Below are positions 42,562-50,869 of a DNA stretch of 64,000 nt, in pieces. The notes under the pieces were generated by a model. It searched no databases and had not been told where the DNA came from. It saw nothing but the letters and a program-made list of their open reading frames with translations. Source of the stretch: Bradyrhizobium sp. CCGE-LA001. GTDB taxonomy: Bacteria > Pseudomonadota > Alphaproteobacteria > Rhizobiales > Xanthobacteraceae. Position 1 is the first letter of the stretch. The number at the start of each line of letters is the position of its first letter. The position numbers were made by a program, and so were the translations under genes. The stretch is from contig NZ_CP013949.1 in the NCBI RefSeq assembly GCF_000296215.2, positions 1,233,501 to 1,297,500 of the forward strand, given 5' to 3'.

Positions 42562-43330
42562 GCCTCATCGTCTTGAAGCTGATCCTGCCGCCGCTGCTCA
42601 TCCTTGTCGCCTCCTTGGCCGGGCGTCGTTGGGGTGACGCCATCGGTGGGTGGCTCGTCGGTCTGCCGCTGACGTCAGGTCCGGTCGCCGCGTTCCTTGC
42701 CCTCCAGTACGGCGCGGACTTCGCCACGGCGGCTACCAACGGGTCGTTGGTCGGCACTGCCGCTCAGGCCTGCTTCAGCCTCGGCTACGCACTTTTCGCT
42801 CGAAAGGGCTGGGTGATAGCTTTGCTGGTCGGAACCGCCACATATGCAGTCACCGGCTTCCTTGTTCAGCTCCTGCCGCTGGCGAACTGGAGCTTTTTTC
42901 TGATCGCTTTGGGCACGCTCACCGCAGCCGCGCGCCTCATTCCACATCACACGGCAATTCGCAGCGTCGTCCCCGCACATTGGTGGGATCTACCTGCGCG
43001 GATGCTGATCGCAACGACTATTGTCCTGACTTTGACCGGGATTGCCACTTTCGTCGGTGCGAAAACGGCCGGTGTGTTGGCGAGCTTTCCCGTGTTCGGA
43101 ACCATTTTGGCGATTTTCGCTCATCGCATCCGGGGTGCCGTCATGGCGCGCAGGTGTTGCGCGGCATGGTCCTGGCTCTCTACGGATTCGCTACGTTCTT
43201 CTTCATTCTTGGTCTGCTGTTGACGACCGTCGGCATCCTCCCTGCGTTCCTCGCGGCCATCGCCACCACGCTCTTGATCCAGATGGGCGCGCTGCGGCTG
43301 CAGGGTCGCTGGATATTCAAGTCGGTTTAG
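42558..43330 (+). pseudogene. Multi-pass membrane protein, frameshifted
   Basis: First frame 42558-43223 encodes about seven hydrophobic helices (MSLIVLKLILPPLLILVASL ... FPVFGTILAIFAHR) and then loses membrane character after about 43130. The continuation GAQVLRGMVLALYGFATFFF with two more helices, ending in GRWIFKSV, lies in the next frame from about 43145 to 43330. One missing base between about 43130 and 43150 would restore a protein of about 257 residues. The family is unknown to me; it is probably a transport or permease-like protein co-transcribed with the EamA gene. Confidence 0.75.
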
Positions 43331-43354
43331 GTATGGCTTGCTTATCAGCTCAAG

Positions 43355-43801
43355 CTAAAGGGTTGGCTGACGTCCGGGCCGTGTCCAGGTGGCCCTCTCC
43401 GCGAAGACCCGACTGACTTCCGCCATGTGCTCCGTACCCCATGTGCAGAGCGGCACAAGGGCCATCGCCAGGCTATGGCCGAGAGGCGTGAGGCTGTAGT
43501 CCACCCGCGGCGGCACCTCCTTGTAGTCGGTCCGCTTCACCAGGCCGTCGGCCTCGAGTTCCTTCAGCTGCTGGATCAGCACCTTGTCGCTGACGTCGCG
43601 TATGGCGCGCCGGAGCTCGCCGTAGCGGGTCGGGCCGTCCTGGGCGAGGAAGTAGAGGATCAGCGGCTTCCACTTGCCGGAGACCACCCGCAGGGTCGCA
43701 TCCAGGCCGCATGTGAAGCCGGGGAGATTGGGCGTGCAGCGCTGGACGTCTGCTTGAGCCTGCGCCGCCGGCAAGTCTGGGTCTGGAAGATCTGAGGACA
43801 T
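43355..43801 (-). CDS. HxlR-family transcriptional regulator
   Basis: 148 residues. Winged HTH of the HxlR/MarR-like type: LRVVSGKWKPLILYFLAQDG, RYGELRRAIRDVSDKVLIQQ, LKELEADGLVKRTDYKEVPP, and YSLTPLGHSL. Cys residues upstream of the HTH (RCTPNLPGFTCG) suggest electrophile or redox sensing as in YodB/HypR relatives. Divergent from an SDR gene with a candidate operator between them. Confidence 0.92.
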   Translation of the reverse strand: MSSDLPDPDLPAAQAQADVQRCTPNLPGFTCGLDATLRVVSGKWKPLILYFLAQDGPTRYGELRRAIRDVSDKVLIQQLKELEADGLVKRTDYKEVPPRVDYSLTPLGHSLAMALVPLCTWGTEHMAEVSRVFAERATWTRPGRQPTL

Positions 43802-43810
43802 TTTTGGGCA

Positions 43811-43826
43811 CTTACCAAAAGGTGCA
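43811..43826. promoter_or_regulatory. Candidate HxlR operator
   Basis: CTTACC-AAAA-GGTGCA at 43811-43826 is an imperfect palindrome between the divergent HxlR (start 43801) and SDR (start 43886) genes. The pattern resembles TTAC-type dyads bound by HxlR-family repressors upstream of oxidoreductases. Confidence 0.4.
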
Positions 43827-43885
43827 TACTTGTCGATAGGTGGGTAGGCCGCCAGCTCAGTGCAACCTCATTGAAGGAGCACAAC

Positions 43886-44620
43886 ATGAGCAGACTACAA
43901 GGCAAGACGGCGGTGGTGACGGGCGGTGGAACCGGCATCGGATTGGGAGCGGCCAAGCGGTTCGTCGACGAAGGCGCGTTCGTCTACATCTTCGGACGGC
44001 GGCAGGAGCCGCTCGACGCTGCGCTCGCGCAGCTGGGGTCTTCGGCGCGCGCGATCCGGGGATCGGTCACCGATCTGTCCGACCTGGACCGGCTATATGC
44101 GACGGTGAAAGCCGAACGCGGCAGTGTCGACGTTCTCTTCGCCAACGCCGGCACCGGGCTGTTTGCGCCGCTCGGCGAGATCACGCCCGAGCACTATGAT
44201 CATATCTTCGACGTCAATGTGAAAGGGCTGGTGTTCACCGTGCAGAAGGCCCTGCCATTGATGCGCAAGGGGTCGTCGATCATTCTCACCGGTTCGAGCA
44301 CGGGCGTGATGGGGACACCCCAGTTCAGCATCTACAGCGCGACCAAGGCCGCGATCCGCAATCTGGCGCGCAGCTGGGCGCTGGACCTGCGCGGCACGGG
44401 CATCCGCGTCAATGTGCTGTCGCCGGGGCCGACCAAGACGGAGCTGGCGCTGGAGATCGTCGGCGAGGAAGCCTTCGACGCGCTTGGGAGCACGACGCCC
44501 ATCGGGCGTGTCGCCGACCCCAGCGAGACCGGGGCGGTCGCCGCATTCCTGGCGTCTTCGGACAGCAGCTACATGACGGGCGGCGAGGTCTTCGTCGACG
44601 GCGGCCTTGCACAGGTCTGA
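43886..44620 (+). CDS. Short-chain dehydrogenase/reductase
   Basis: 244 residues from ATG at 43886 with AAGGAG upstream. Classical SDR with VVTGGGTGIGLGAAKRF, FANAGTGLFAPLGEI, Ser in ILTGSSTGVMGT and Tyr-X3-Lys in YSATKAAIRNLAR; the tail EVFVDGGLAQV is typical. It is divergent from an HxlR regulator, a pairing often seen for reductases that detoxify electrophilic aldehydes or quinones. Substrate unknown. Confidence 0.92.
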   Translation: MSRLQGKTAVVTGGGTGIGLGAAKRFVDEGAFVYIFGRRQEPLDAALAQLGSSARAIRGSVTDLSDLDRLYATVKAERGSVDVLFANAGTGLFAPLGEITPEHYDHIFDVNVKGLVFTVQKALPLMRKGSSIILTGSSTGVMGTPQFSIYSATKAAIRNLARSWALDLRGTGIRVNVLSPGPTKTELALEIVGEEAFDALGSTTPIGRVADPSETGAVAAFLASSDSSYMTGGEVFVDGGLAQV

Positions 44621-44640
44621 GGCCGCGCGCACCTGAGCCC

Positions 44641-44670
44641 GAGGGCTTCGATCGCTCGATCGGAGCCCTC
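44641..44670. terminator. Hairpin between convergent SDR and amidohydrolase genes
   Basis: GAGGGCT-T-CGATCG (44641-44654) pairs with CGATCG-G-AGCCCTC (44657-44670), 13 base pairs with one internal mismatch and a tiny loop. It lies 20 bases after the SDR stop and 25 bases beyond the amidohydrolase stop, so it probably limits readthrough both ways. No U-run. Confidence 0.5.
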
Positions 44671-44694
44671 GATGCTCGGGGTATCAGTGAGCGC

Positions 44695-45579
44695 CTAGAT
44701 TCCCAACAGCTTGCGCGCGTTCGCCTTGAGCACCTTCGGCCGGATCTCGTCGCGGATGTCGATCTTGGCGAAATCCGACAGCCAGCGGTCAGGCGTGATC
44801 ACCGGCCAGTCCGAGCCGAACAGCATCTTGTCCTGGAGAATCGAGTTGATGTAGCGCACCAGGATCGGCGGGAAGTATTTCGGCGACCAGCCGGAGAGAT
44901 CGATATAGACGTTCGGCTTGTGCGTCGCGACCGACAGCGCCTCCTCCTGCCAGGGGAAGGAGGGGTGCGCGAGGATGATCTTAAGGTCGGGGAAATCGGC
45001 CGCGACGTCGTCCATGTACATCGGGTTGGAATATTTCAGCCGCATGCCCATGCCGCCGGGCATGCCGGAGCCGACGCCGGTCTGGCCGGTGTGGAACAGC
45101 GCAATCGCGCCGCCATTGTTGATCTCTTCATAGAGCGGATAGGCCATGCGGTCGTTGGCGTAAAAGCCCTGCATGGTCGGGTGGAATTTGAAGCCGCGCA
45201 CGCCGTATTCCTCGATCAGCCTGCGTGCCTCGCGCGCGCCGAGCTTGCCCTTGTGCGGGTCGATCGAGACGAAGGGGATGAGGACGTCGAGATGCTCGGA
45301 GGCGATCTCCAGCATCTCCTCGTTCTTGTAGCGGCGGAAACCGGTCTCGCGCTCGGCATCGACAGGGAAGATCACCGCGGCGATGTTCTTGGAGCGGTAA
45401 TAGGCAGCGGTCTCCGGCACGGTCGGCGGATGCTTGTGGGGCGATTTGAAATACTCCGCCATCTGCGCCTGGAAGTCGTCATAGCCGTCATCGGGATGGG
45501 TGCCGCAGGGCTCCTCGGCATGGGTGTGGATGTCGATGGCGACGACGTCGTCGATATTAGGCAGCTTCAGCTTCGGCAT
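44695..45579 (-). CDS. Amidohydrolase family protein (ACMSD-like)
   Basis: 294 residues. Metal-dependent TIM-barrel hydrolase of the amidohydrolase_2 group: DIHTHAEEP with two His ligands near 18-20, GFKFHPTMQGF, ALFHTGQTG, IILAHPSFPWQEEA and MLFGSDWPVI with the catalytic Asp near residue 262. This matches decarboxylases and hydrolases related to 2-amino-3-carboxymuconate semialdehyde decarboxylase, acting on aromatic breakdown products. It is alone in its direction. A TTATATGATATAA palindrome precedes it. Confidence 0.88.
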   Translation of the reverse strand: MPKLKLPNIDDVVAIDIHTHAEEPCGTHPDDGYDDFQAQMAEYFKSPHKHPPTVPETAAYYRSKNIAAVIFPVDAERETGFRRYKNEEMLEIASEHLDVLIPFVSIDPHKGKLGAREARRLIEEYGVRGFKFHPTMQGFYANDRMAYPLYEEINNGGAIALFHTGQTGVGSGMPGGMGMRLKYSNPMYMDDVAADFPDLKIILAHPSFPWQEEALSVATHKPNVYIDLSGWSPKYFPPILVRYINSILQDKMLFGSDWPVITPDRWLSDFAKIDIRDEIRPKVLKANARKLLGI

Positions 45580-45609
45580 GGGGGTCCTCCCGACGGGTTG
45601 CCGAATTGA

Positions 45610-45622
45610 TTATATGATATAA
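45610..45622. promoter_or_regulatory. Palindrome TTATATGATATAA upstream of the amidohydrolase gene
   Basis: Perfect 6-bp arms around a central G, 31 bases from the amidohydrolase start. AT-only dyads like this stand out in such GC-rich DNA and resemble GntR-family operators. No adjacent regulator gene is present. Confidence 0.5.
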
Positions 45623-45746
45623 CGAATTTGGCAAGGCGTTGTCGAAAGGCCTTGAAAGCATGGCGATAAAATAGATCCGATTCGGCCGCTTCTACTGTGC
45701 ATGGGGTTGTTTTCGCGGCTTGCCGTTCGGAAGGCGGCAGTTAACA

Positions 45747-45776
45747 TTGACATGACCTCCTACCATGCCTTAAGAA
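45747..45776 (+). promoter_or_regulatory. Sigma-70 type promoter for rpmJ
   Basis: TTGACA (45747-45752, consensus -35) and TAAGAA (45771-45776) are separated by 18 bases, about 118 bases ahead of the rpmJ start. Confidence 0.55.
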
Positions 45777-45894
45777 CCGCCCCGCCCCGTCCCGGGCGGT
45801 CGGTCCGCCGGCGGGAAAAATCTCATTTTGCCACATTCGCGCGTGCCGAAACGGTAGTGCCGAACACGGCCTTTCGAACGTTCAGGATTCTGCC

Positions 45895-46020
45895 ATGAAG
45901 GTCCGTAACTCGCTGAAATCGCTGCGCGGTCGCCATCGCGCCAACCGCCTGGTCCGCCGCAAGGGCCGGGTCTATGTGATCAACAAGGTGCAGCGCCGCT
46001 TCAAGGCGCGTCAGGGCTGA
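45895..46020 (+). CDS. rpmJ: Ribosomal protein L36 (cysteine-free form)
   Basis: 41 residues (MKVRNSLKSLRGRHRANRLV ... RRFKARQG), very basic. This is the alphaproteobacterial L36 type, which lacks the zinc-binding Cys/His set of the classical protein (also called YkgO type). It binds 23S rRNA in the large subunit. It is a solitary gene with its own promoter and a clear terminator. Confidence 0.95.
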   Translation: MKVRNSLKSLRGRHRANRLVRRKGRVYVINKVQRRFKARQG

Positions 46021-46078
46021 TCTCGCCCTGCGCGGCGCTTTCGCGCGCTCCGCAACACTACGCTCACACGAGTTTGAC

Positions 46079-46106
46079 GCCGTCCTTGCTTTGCAAGGAC
46101 GGCTTT
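46079..46106 (+). terminator. Terminator after rpmJ
   Basis: GCCGTCCTTGC (46079-46089) and GCAAGGACGGC (46093-46103) form a perfect stem with a TTT loop, followed by TTT. It lies 58 bases after the rpmJ stop and just ahead of the TPR gene. Confidence 0.75.
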
Positions 46107-46125
46107 GCGCGTTTAGACTTTCACC

Positions 46126-46767
46126 ATGGCAGTGAGATTCCCTTTCGCCCGCACGCTGTGCCTGGCCCTCGTCCTGGGAGCGACCGGCCTTACGCCGGCG
46201 CTGGCGCAGCAGATCGAACCACCGCCCCCGCCCGGCAAGCAGAAGAAGCTGCCGGAGGCGCCGGCCAAGCTGCCCAAGGTCGACCGCAGCAAGAATCTTG
46301 ATTTTCTGTTCGGCGCACTGAAGGCCGCGCCCGACGAGGCCAGCGCCAAGCATGTCGAGGCGCGGATCTGGGCGGTCTGGCTGCAGACCCCGAGCGACAC
46401 GGCGGCGCTGTTGATGTCACGCGCCAAGACCGCGGCCGAGGCGCAGAAGATCGAAATCGCGATCAAGCTGCTGGATTCGGTCATCAAGCTCAGGCCCGAT
46501 TATATCGAGGCCTGGAACCGGCGCGCGACGCTCTATTACATGCAGAACGATTACGGCCGCTCGCTCGCCGACATCCAGCAGGTGCTGATCCGCGAGCCCC
46601 GTCATTTCGGCGCGCTGGCAGGGCTCGGCATGATCATGCAGGAGGTCGGCGACGAGAAGCGCGCGCTGGATGCCTACCGCAAGGCGCTCGCCGTCAATCC
46701 GCACCTCGAGAAGATTCCCGACCAGGTCAAATCGCTGACCGAGAAGGTCGAAGGCCGCGACATCTAG
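46126..46767 (+). CDS. Periplasmic tetratricopeptide-repeat protein
   Basis: 213 residues. Signal peptide (FARTLCLALVLGATGLTPAL, cleavage near LAQQ), a Pro/Lys-rich linker (PPPPPGKQKKLPEAPAKLPK), then helical repeats. Two clear TPR units lie at about 125-195 (IKLRPDYIEAWNRRATLYYM; HFGALAGLGMIMQEVGDEKR). It probably scaffolds envelope proteins; the partner is unknown. Confidence 0.87.
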   Translation: MAVRFPFARTLCLALVLGATGLTPALAQQIEPPPPPGKQKKLPEAPAKLPKVDRSKNLDFLFGALKAAPDEASAKHVEARIWAVWLQTPSDTAALLMSRAKTAAEAQKIEIAIKLLDSVIKLRPDYIEAWNRRATLYYMQNDYGRSLADIQQVLIREPRHFGALAGLGMIMQEVGDEKRALDAYRKALAVNPHLEKIPDQVKSLTEKVEGRDI

Positions 46768-46894
46768 CGGACAAGTTGATCATTTCCCGAGTGATCATGG
46801 CCGTCGAGGATTAACCACGATCGGAAGCGCGGCGCTTTGCGGGCTATTGCTGCCGCCGCAGCGGACCTACCTGCATGACAGGGAGAGCACAGCC

Positions 46895-47155
46895 ATGAAG
46901 CGCTTGATTGTTGCGGGTAGCTTGCTGATTGCGTCGGGAACGGCGAGCTTTGCCGACGGGTTGTTCTGGGTGGTCGGCAACCGCGCCACCGGCAGATGCA
47001 ACATCGTGACCAGCAATCCCGTGATCATCGGCGATATCTATTTCGGTTCCGGCCCCTACAAATCCAGGGCCGATGCCAAGCTTGCCCGTTCGACGATCCG
47101 CGTCTGCCCCGCGCCCACGCCCGAGGAGGAAAAGGACGAGGACGGGTCGAACTAG
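46895..47155 (+). CDS. Small secreted hypothetical protein
   Basis: 86 residues from ATG at 46895 with GGGAG upstream. Signal peptide (MKRLIVAGSLLIASGTASFA), mature part with two Cys (GRCNIVTSNP; IRVCPAP) that could form a disulfide, and an acidic tail. No known domain recognised; small proteins of this form are common in Bradyrhizobium. Confidence 0.7.
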   Translation: MKRLIVAGSLLIASGTASFADGLFWVVGNRATGRCNIVTSNPVIIGDIYFGSGPYKSRADAKLARSTIRVCPAPTPEEEKDEDGSN

Positions 47156-47167
47156 ACCGCCGGCATC

Positions 47168-47350
47168 TTAGTGCAGAGCGCTGCTGCCGCGCTCAGTAAG
47201 GCCGCGATCGGCGGCGGCGGCGTAAGCCCTTGCAAGCTCTGCCTCGAGATGCTCGTTGATCAGGAGCAGCGCCCGCACGGCACCGCGCAAGTCGCCGTTA
47301 CAGCTCGCGACGATCTCGTCGATCGCAGTGTCGTTGGATCTGAAGCTCAT
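47168..47350 (-). CDS. Small hypothetical protein
   Basis: 60 residues from ATG at 47350 with GGAGG upstream (MSFRSNDTAIDEIVASCNGD). It looks like a short helical bundle (GAVRALLLINEHLEAELARA) without membrane or signal segments. The frame is open further upstream, but the ribosome site supports this start. Function unknown. Confidence 0.65.
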   Translation of the reverse strand: MSFRSNDTAIDEIVASCNGDLRGAVRALLLINEHLEAELARAYAAAADRGLTERGSSALH

Positions 47351-47653
47351 CGAAATCCTCCGGTTCAAATCAGGACAAAATCCTGCCGGTCTTTCCCGCA
47401 TCCCCTGAGGTTGCGAGGAGGATCGGCGCCCACCCGCGCCTAGATGGCGGAACCGACCATGGCGATTATATGGAAGCCGCGATGACGACTGCATGAAGCT
47501 GGCTAGAGGCTTGTGTGTCACCACGGAACATCGTTGATTTCATTGTATTTTCGCGCTCGTTGATTATGCACATATCCACAGCCCCTCTATTTCGGTGGAA
47601 GCCCTGGGGCCGGTCAGGCGAAACTGCAATGTGCCAAAACCCGTAACTGCCCT
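47351..47653. other. Intergenic region
   Basis: About 300 bases between a small leftward gene and the rightward hydrolase. I see no convincing gene, RNA or clear operator. It must hold the promoters of both flanking genes. Confidence 0.4.
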
Positions 47654-48637
47654 GTGCCCAGGATCGCCCGGATTCTCTCGATGATCGTGATGTCAGTCGT
47701 GACGGCGCTGGTCCTGCTGGCGCTGGCCACGCAGGCCGGAATCGTCGCCGTGCAACGCGCCTTTCCACCGCAGGGCCGGATGATCGAGGTCGACGGTGCC
47801 GTGCTCCACGTGGTCGATATCGGTCCGCGCGCGGCCGGCCTGCCGATCGTGATGCTGCACGGCGCGAGCTCCAATCTCGAAGTGATGCGCCGGCCGCTCG
47901 GCGATCTCCTCGCCAGGGATCATCGCGTGATCTTGATCGATCGCCCCGGCCATGGCTGGAGCACGCGCGCGCGGCGGCAGGATTCGACGCCGCAGATCCA
48001 GGCAAGGATGATCGACGAGGCGCTTCAAAAGCTCGGGATCGATCAGGCGATCTTCGTGGTGCATTCCTGGAGCGGCGCGCTCGGCGCGCGGATCGCGCTC
48101 GATCACCCGCACCGCGTTGCCGGCCTCGTGATGCTCGCGCCCGTCACGCATCCCTGGCGCGGCGGTGTCGGCCGCTACAACGAGATCATCGCAACGCCCG
48201 CGATCGGGCCGCTGCTCGCCTACACGATCACGTTGCCGCTCGGTTACGTCCTCGCCGAGTCAGGCGCGCGCAACGTCTTCCTGCCGCAGACCATGCCGGA
48301 CGGCTTCGTCAGGGATTCCGCGACGCCGCTGCTGCTGCGGCCGCGCGAGTTTGTCGCCAATGCCTATGATCTGGTGACGCTGAAGGAAGCGGTGGCCGCG
48401 CAGGTCGCGCGCTATGGCGAAATATCGGTGCCGGTGACTATCATCGCCGGCGAGCCCGACAAGACCGTGAAGACCGACATCCACGCGCGCCCGTTTGCCG
48501 CGACCGTGCCGAATGCGAAGCTGATCGTGCTGCCCGGTCTCGGTCACATGGTGCAGAATGCCGAGCCGGATCTCGTAAAGGCGGAGATCGAGGCGATGAT
48601 CGGCAAGATCATTCCAACGCAGGCGGCCGCGGATTAG
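47654..48637 (+). CDS. Membrane-anchored alpha/beta hydrolase
   Basis: 327 residues from GTG at 47654. A hydrophobic N-terminal segment (ILSMIVMSVVTALVLLALAT) anchors it, followed by an alpha/beta hydrolase fold: HGASSN oxyanion loop, VILIDRPGHGWS, nucleophile Ser in VVHSWSGALGARIAL, acid in AGEPDKTV and His in LPGLGHMVQ. The substrate is unknown. It converges with cytochrome c gene cycA (17 bases). Confidence 0.88.
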   Translation: MPRIARILSMIVMSVVTALVLLALATQAGIVAVQRAFPPQGRMIEVDGAVLHVVDIGPRAAGLPIVMLHGASSNLEVMRRPLGDLLARDHRVILIDRPGHGWSTRARRQDSTPQIQARMIDEALQKLGIDQAIFVVHSWSGALGARIALDHPHRVAGLVMLAPVTHPWRGGVGRYNEIIATPAIGPLLAYTITLPLGYVLAESGARNVFLPQTMPDGFVRDSATPLLLRPREFVANAYDLVTLKEAVAAQVARYGEISVPVTIIAGEPDKTVKTDIHARPFAATVPNAKLIVLPGLGHMVQNAEPDLVKAEIEAMIGKIIPTQAAAD

Positions 48638-48654
48638 CGGCCGCCTTTGCGGAC

Positions 48655-49050
48655 TTACTGCTTGGTCTTCCCGTCCTTGTCGTATTGGGCGATGAAGGCC
48701 CAGAGATTGTTGATCTCGGTCTCGTTCTTGATGCCGGCGAACGCCATCTTGGTGCCGGGGATCTTCGCCTTGGGATCCTTGATGTATTCCTTGAACGTGG
48801 CCTCGTCCCAGGTGATGCCGGAATTCTTGTTCGCATCCGTATAATTGTAGCCCTCGGCGGTGCCCGATTTGCGGCCGTTGAGACCGTTGAGCTCGGGGCC
48901 GACCTTGTTCTTGGCGCCTTCGCCGATCGCGTGGCAGGCCAGGCATTTGTTGAACGACGTCTTGCCGGCCGCGACATCCTGCGCCATCGCGGCAGGTGCG
49001 GTGGCAGTCACGGTGAGGATCATCAGTGCGCCAAAAGTCAGTTTTGTCAT
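48655..49050 (-). CDS. cycA: Cytochrome c550, class I
   Basis: 131-residue precursor from ATG at 49050. Signal peptide (MTKLTFGALMILTVTATAPA, cleavage near AMAQ), haem site Cys36-X2-Cys39-His40 (CLACH), and axial Met101 in GTKMAFAGI. It matches soluble periplasmic cytochrome c2/c550 proteins that carry electrons in rhizobial respiratory chains. The glycolate oxidase operon starts 273 bases away in the opposite direction. Confidence 0.92.
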   Translation of the reverse strand: MTKLTFGALMILTVTATAPAAMAQDVAAGKTSFNKCLACHAIGEGAKNKVGPELNGLNGRKSGTAEGYNYTDANKNSGITWDEATFKEYIKDPKAKIPGTKMAFAGIKNETEINNLWAFIAQYDKDGKTKQ

Positions 49051-49323
49051 CGGTTGCTCTTCGTCTCTTCCCTGGGGTCTGGTCAGTCTCTTGCCTGAGC
49101 GGCAATCGGCGAGCCTGCCGCTTTTGGCAGGCCCGCCCGGCTTGGACAAGCCACCAAACCATGACAGGTTTCACGATTTCCTACTTGTCCCAGAGCGAAC
49201 TCGCCGACGATTGCCGGTCCGACTTTCGGATGGCCTACCCAAACACCCCCGGACGTGGTTGATTTGGCGCGACAAATCGATCGTACGGCGTGAGCCGGAA
49301 CGATCTGCGATGAAGGACTTGAA

Positions 49324-50817
49324 ATGGCCATCATGATGCCTGCGAGCGACCAGGGCGTGCTCGCGCGCCGCGCGGAGATCGTGGCGGCGCTGCGTGCAAT
49401 CGTGCCCGGCGAAGGTGTGATCGACAGCGCGGCCGAGATGCGGGCTTACGAATCCGACGGGCTCACGGCCTATCGGCAGCCGCCGATGGTGGTCGTGCTG
49501 CCCGATACCACCGAGCAGGTCTCGCTGGTCCTGAAATATTGTGCAGAGCAGAACATCAAGGTGGTACCGCGCGGCTCCGGCACATCGCTGTCAGGCGGCG
49601 CGCTGCCGCTCGAAGACGGCGTGCTGCTCGGCCTCGGCAAGTTCAAGCGCATCCGCGAGATCGATTTCGACAACCGGGTCGTCGTCACCGAGCCCGGCGT
49701 CACCAACCTCGCGATCAGCCAGGCGGTCGCGCATGCCGGCTTCTACTACGCGCCCGACCCATCCTCGCAGATCGCCTGCTCGATCGGCGGCAATGTCGCG
49801 GAGAATTCCGGGGGCGTGCACTGCCTGAAATACGGCATGACCACCAACAATGTGCTGGGCTGCGAGATCGTGCTGATGAGCGGCGAGATCCTGCGCATCG
49901 GCGGCAAGTCGGCGGAGAACTCCGGCTACGACCTCATGGGCGTCATCACCGGCTCGGAAGGCCTGCTCGGCGTCATCACCGAGATCACGGTGCGCATTCT
50001 GCAGAAACCGGAGACGGCGCGCGCGCTGATGGTCGGCTTCGCAGAGGTCGAAGCGGCCGGCGAATGCGTGGCCCGCATCATCGGCGCTGGCATTATCCCC
50101 GGCGGCATGGAGATGATGGACAAGCCGGCGATCCACGCCGCCGAAGCCTTTGTCCATGCCGGGTATCCGCTCGACGTCGAGGCGCTGCTGATCATCGAGC
50201 TGGACGGCCCCAAGATCGAGGTCGACGAGCTGATCACGCGGGTCGAAGGCATCGCAAGAAGCTGCGGCTCGGTGACGCTGCAGATCTCCAATTCGGAAGC
50301 CGAGCGCAATCTGTTCTGGGCCGGCCGGAAAGCCGCGTTCCCCGCCGTGGGCCGCATCTCGCCCGACTATCTCTGCATGGACGGCACCATTCCCCGCGGC
50401 GCGCTGCCGAAAGCGCTCGCCCGCATCCGCGAGCTCTCGGAAAAATACCAGCTCGGCTGCGCCAACGTGTTCCACGCCGGCGACGGCAATCTGCACCCGC
50501 TGATCCTTTACGATGCCAACAAGCCCGGCGAGATCGAGCGCGCCGAAGCCTTCGGCGCCGACATCCTGCGCGCCTGCGTCGAGTTCGGCGGCGTGCTGAC
50601 CGGCGAGCACGGCGTCGGCATCGAGAAACGCGATCTCATGCCCGACATGTTCACCGAGATCGACCTCAACCAGCAGCAGCGGCTCAAATGCGCCTTCGAC
50701 GCGCAGGGCCTGCTCAACCCCGGAAAGGTATTCCCGACTCTGCACCGCTGCGCCGAGCTTGGCCGCATGCACGTCCACGCAGGCAAGCTAGCGTTCCCGG
50801 ACATTCCGCGGTTCTAG
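49324..50817 (+). CDS. glcD: Glycolate oxidase subunit GlcD
   Basis: 497 residues. FAD-binding PCMH domain (VVLPDTTEQVSLVLKYC; VPRGSGTSLSGGALP; SIGGNVAENSGGVHCLKYG) and the C-terminal FAD-oxidase domain (NVFHAGDGNLHPLILYD; LTGEHGVGIEKRDLM) are complete. GlcD is the catalytic FAD subunit that oxidises glycolate (or D-lactate) to the 2-oxo acid, passing electrons through GlcE/GlcF. First gene of glcDEF, 52 bases before glcE. Confidence 0.95.
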   Translation: MAIMMPASDQGVLARRAEIVAALRAIVPGEGVIDSAAEMRAYESDGLTAYRQPPMVVVLPDTTEQVSLVLKYCAEQNIKVVPRGSGTSLSGGALPLEDGVLLGLGKFKRIREIDFDNRVVVTEPGVTNLAISQAVAHAGFYYAPDPSSQIACSIGGNVAENSGGVHCLKYGMTTNNVLGCEIVLMSGEILRIGGKSAENSGYDLMGVITGSEGLLGVITEITVRILQKPETARALMVGFAEVEAAGECVARIIGAGIIPGGMEMMDKPAIHAAEAFVHAGYPLDVEALLIIELDGPKIEVDELITRVEGIARSCGSVTLQISNSEAERNLFWAGRKAAFPAVGRISPDYLCMDGTIPRGALPKALARIRELSEKYQLGCANVFHAGDGNLHPLILYDANKPGEIERAEAFGADILRACVEFGGVLTGEHGVGIEKRDLMPDMFTEIDLNQQQRLKCAFDAQGLLNPGKVFPTLHRCAELGRMHVHAGKLAFPDIPRF

Positions 50818-50869
50818 ATTCGCGACGAACGATTGCCTTCCCTGGTAAACTTCGCTACCGGCTTTTCCC

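Larger units (their letters stand above)
45580..45894. other. Divergent regulatory region between the amidohydrolase and rpmJ
   Basis: 315 bases without a convincing gene. It holds a 13-bp palindrome at 45610-45622 next to the amidohydrolase start and a good promoter match at 45747-45776 directed at rpmJ, leaving an rpmJ leader of up to about 110 bases. Confidence 0.6.

Noticed and set aside
49591..50778. 395-codon open frame opposite glcD
   Set aside because: An antisense shadow of a well-conserved gene, without a ribosome site or recognisable motifs.
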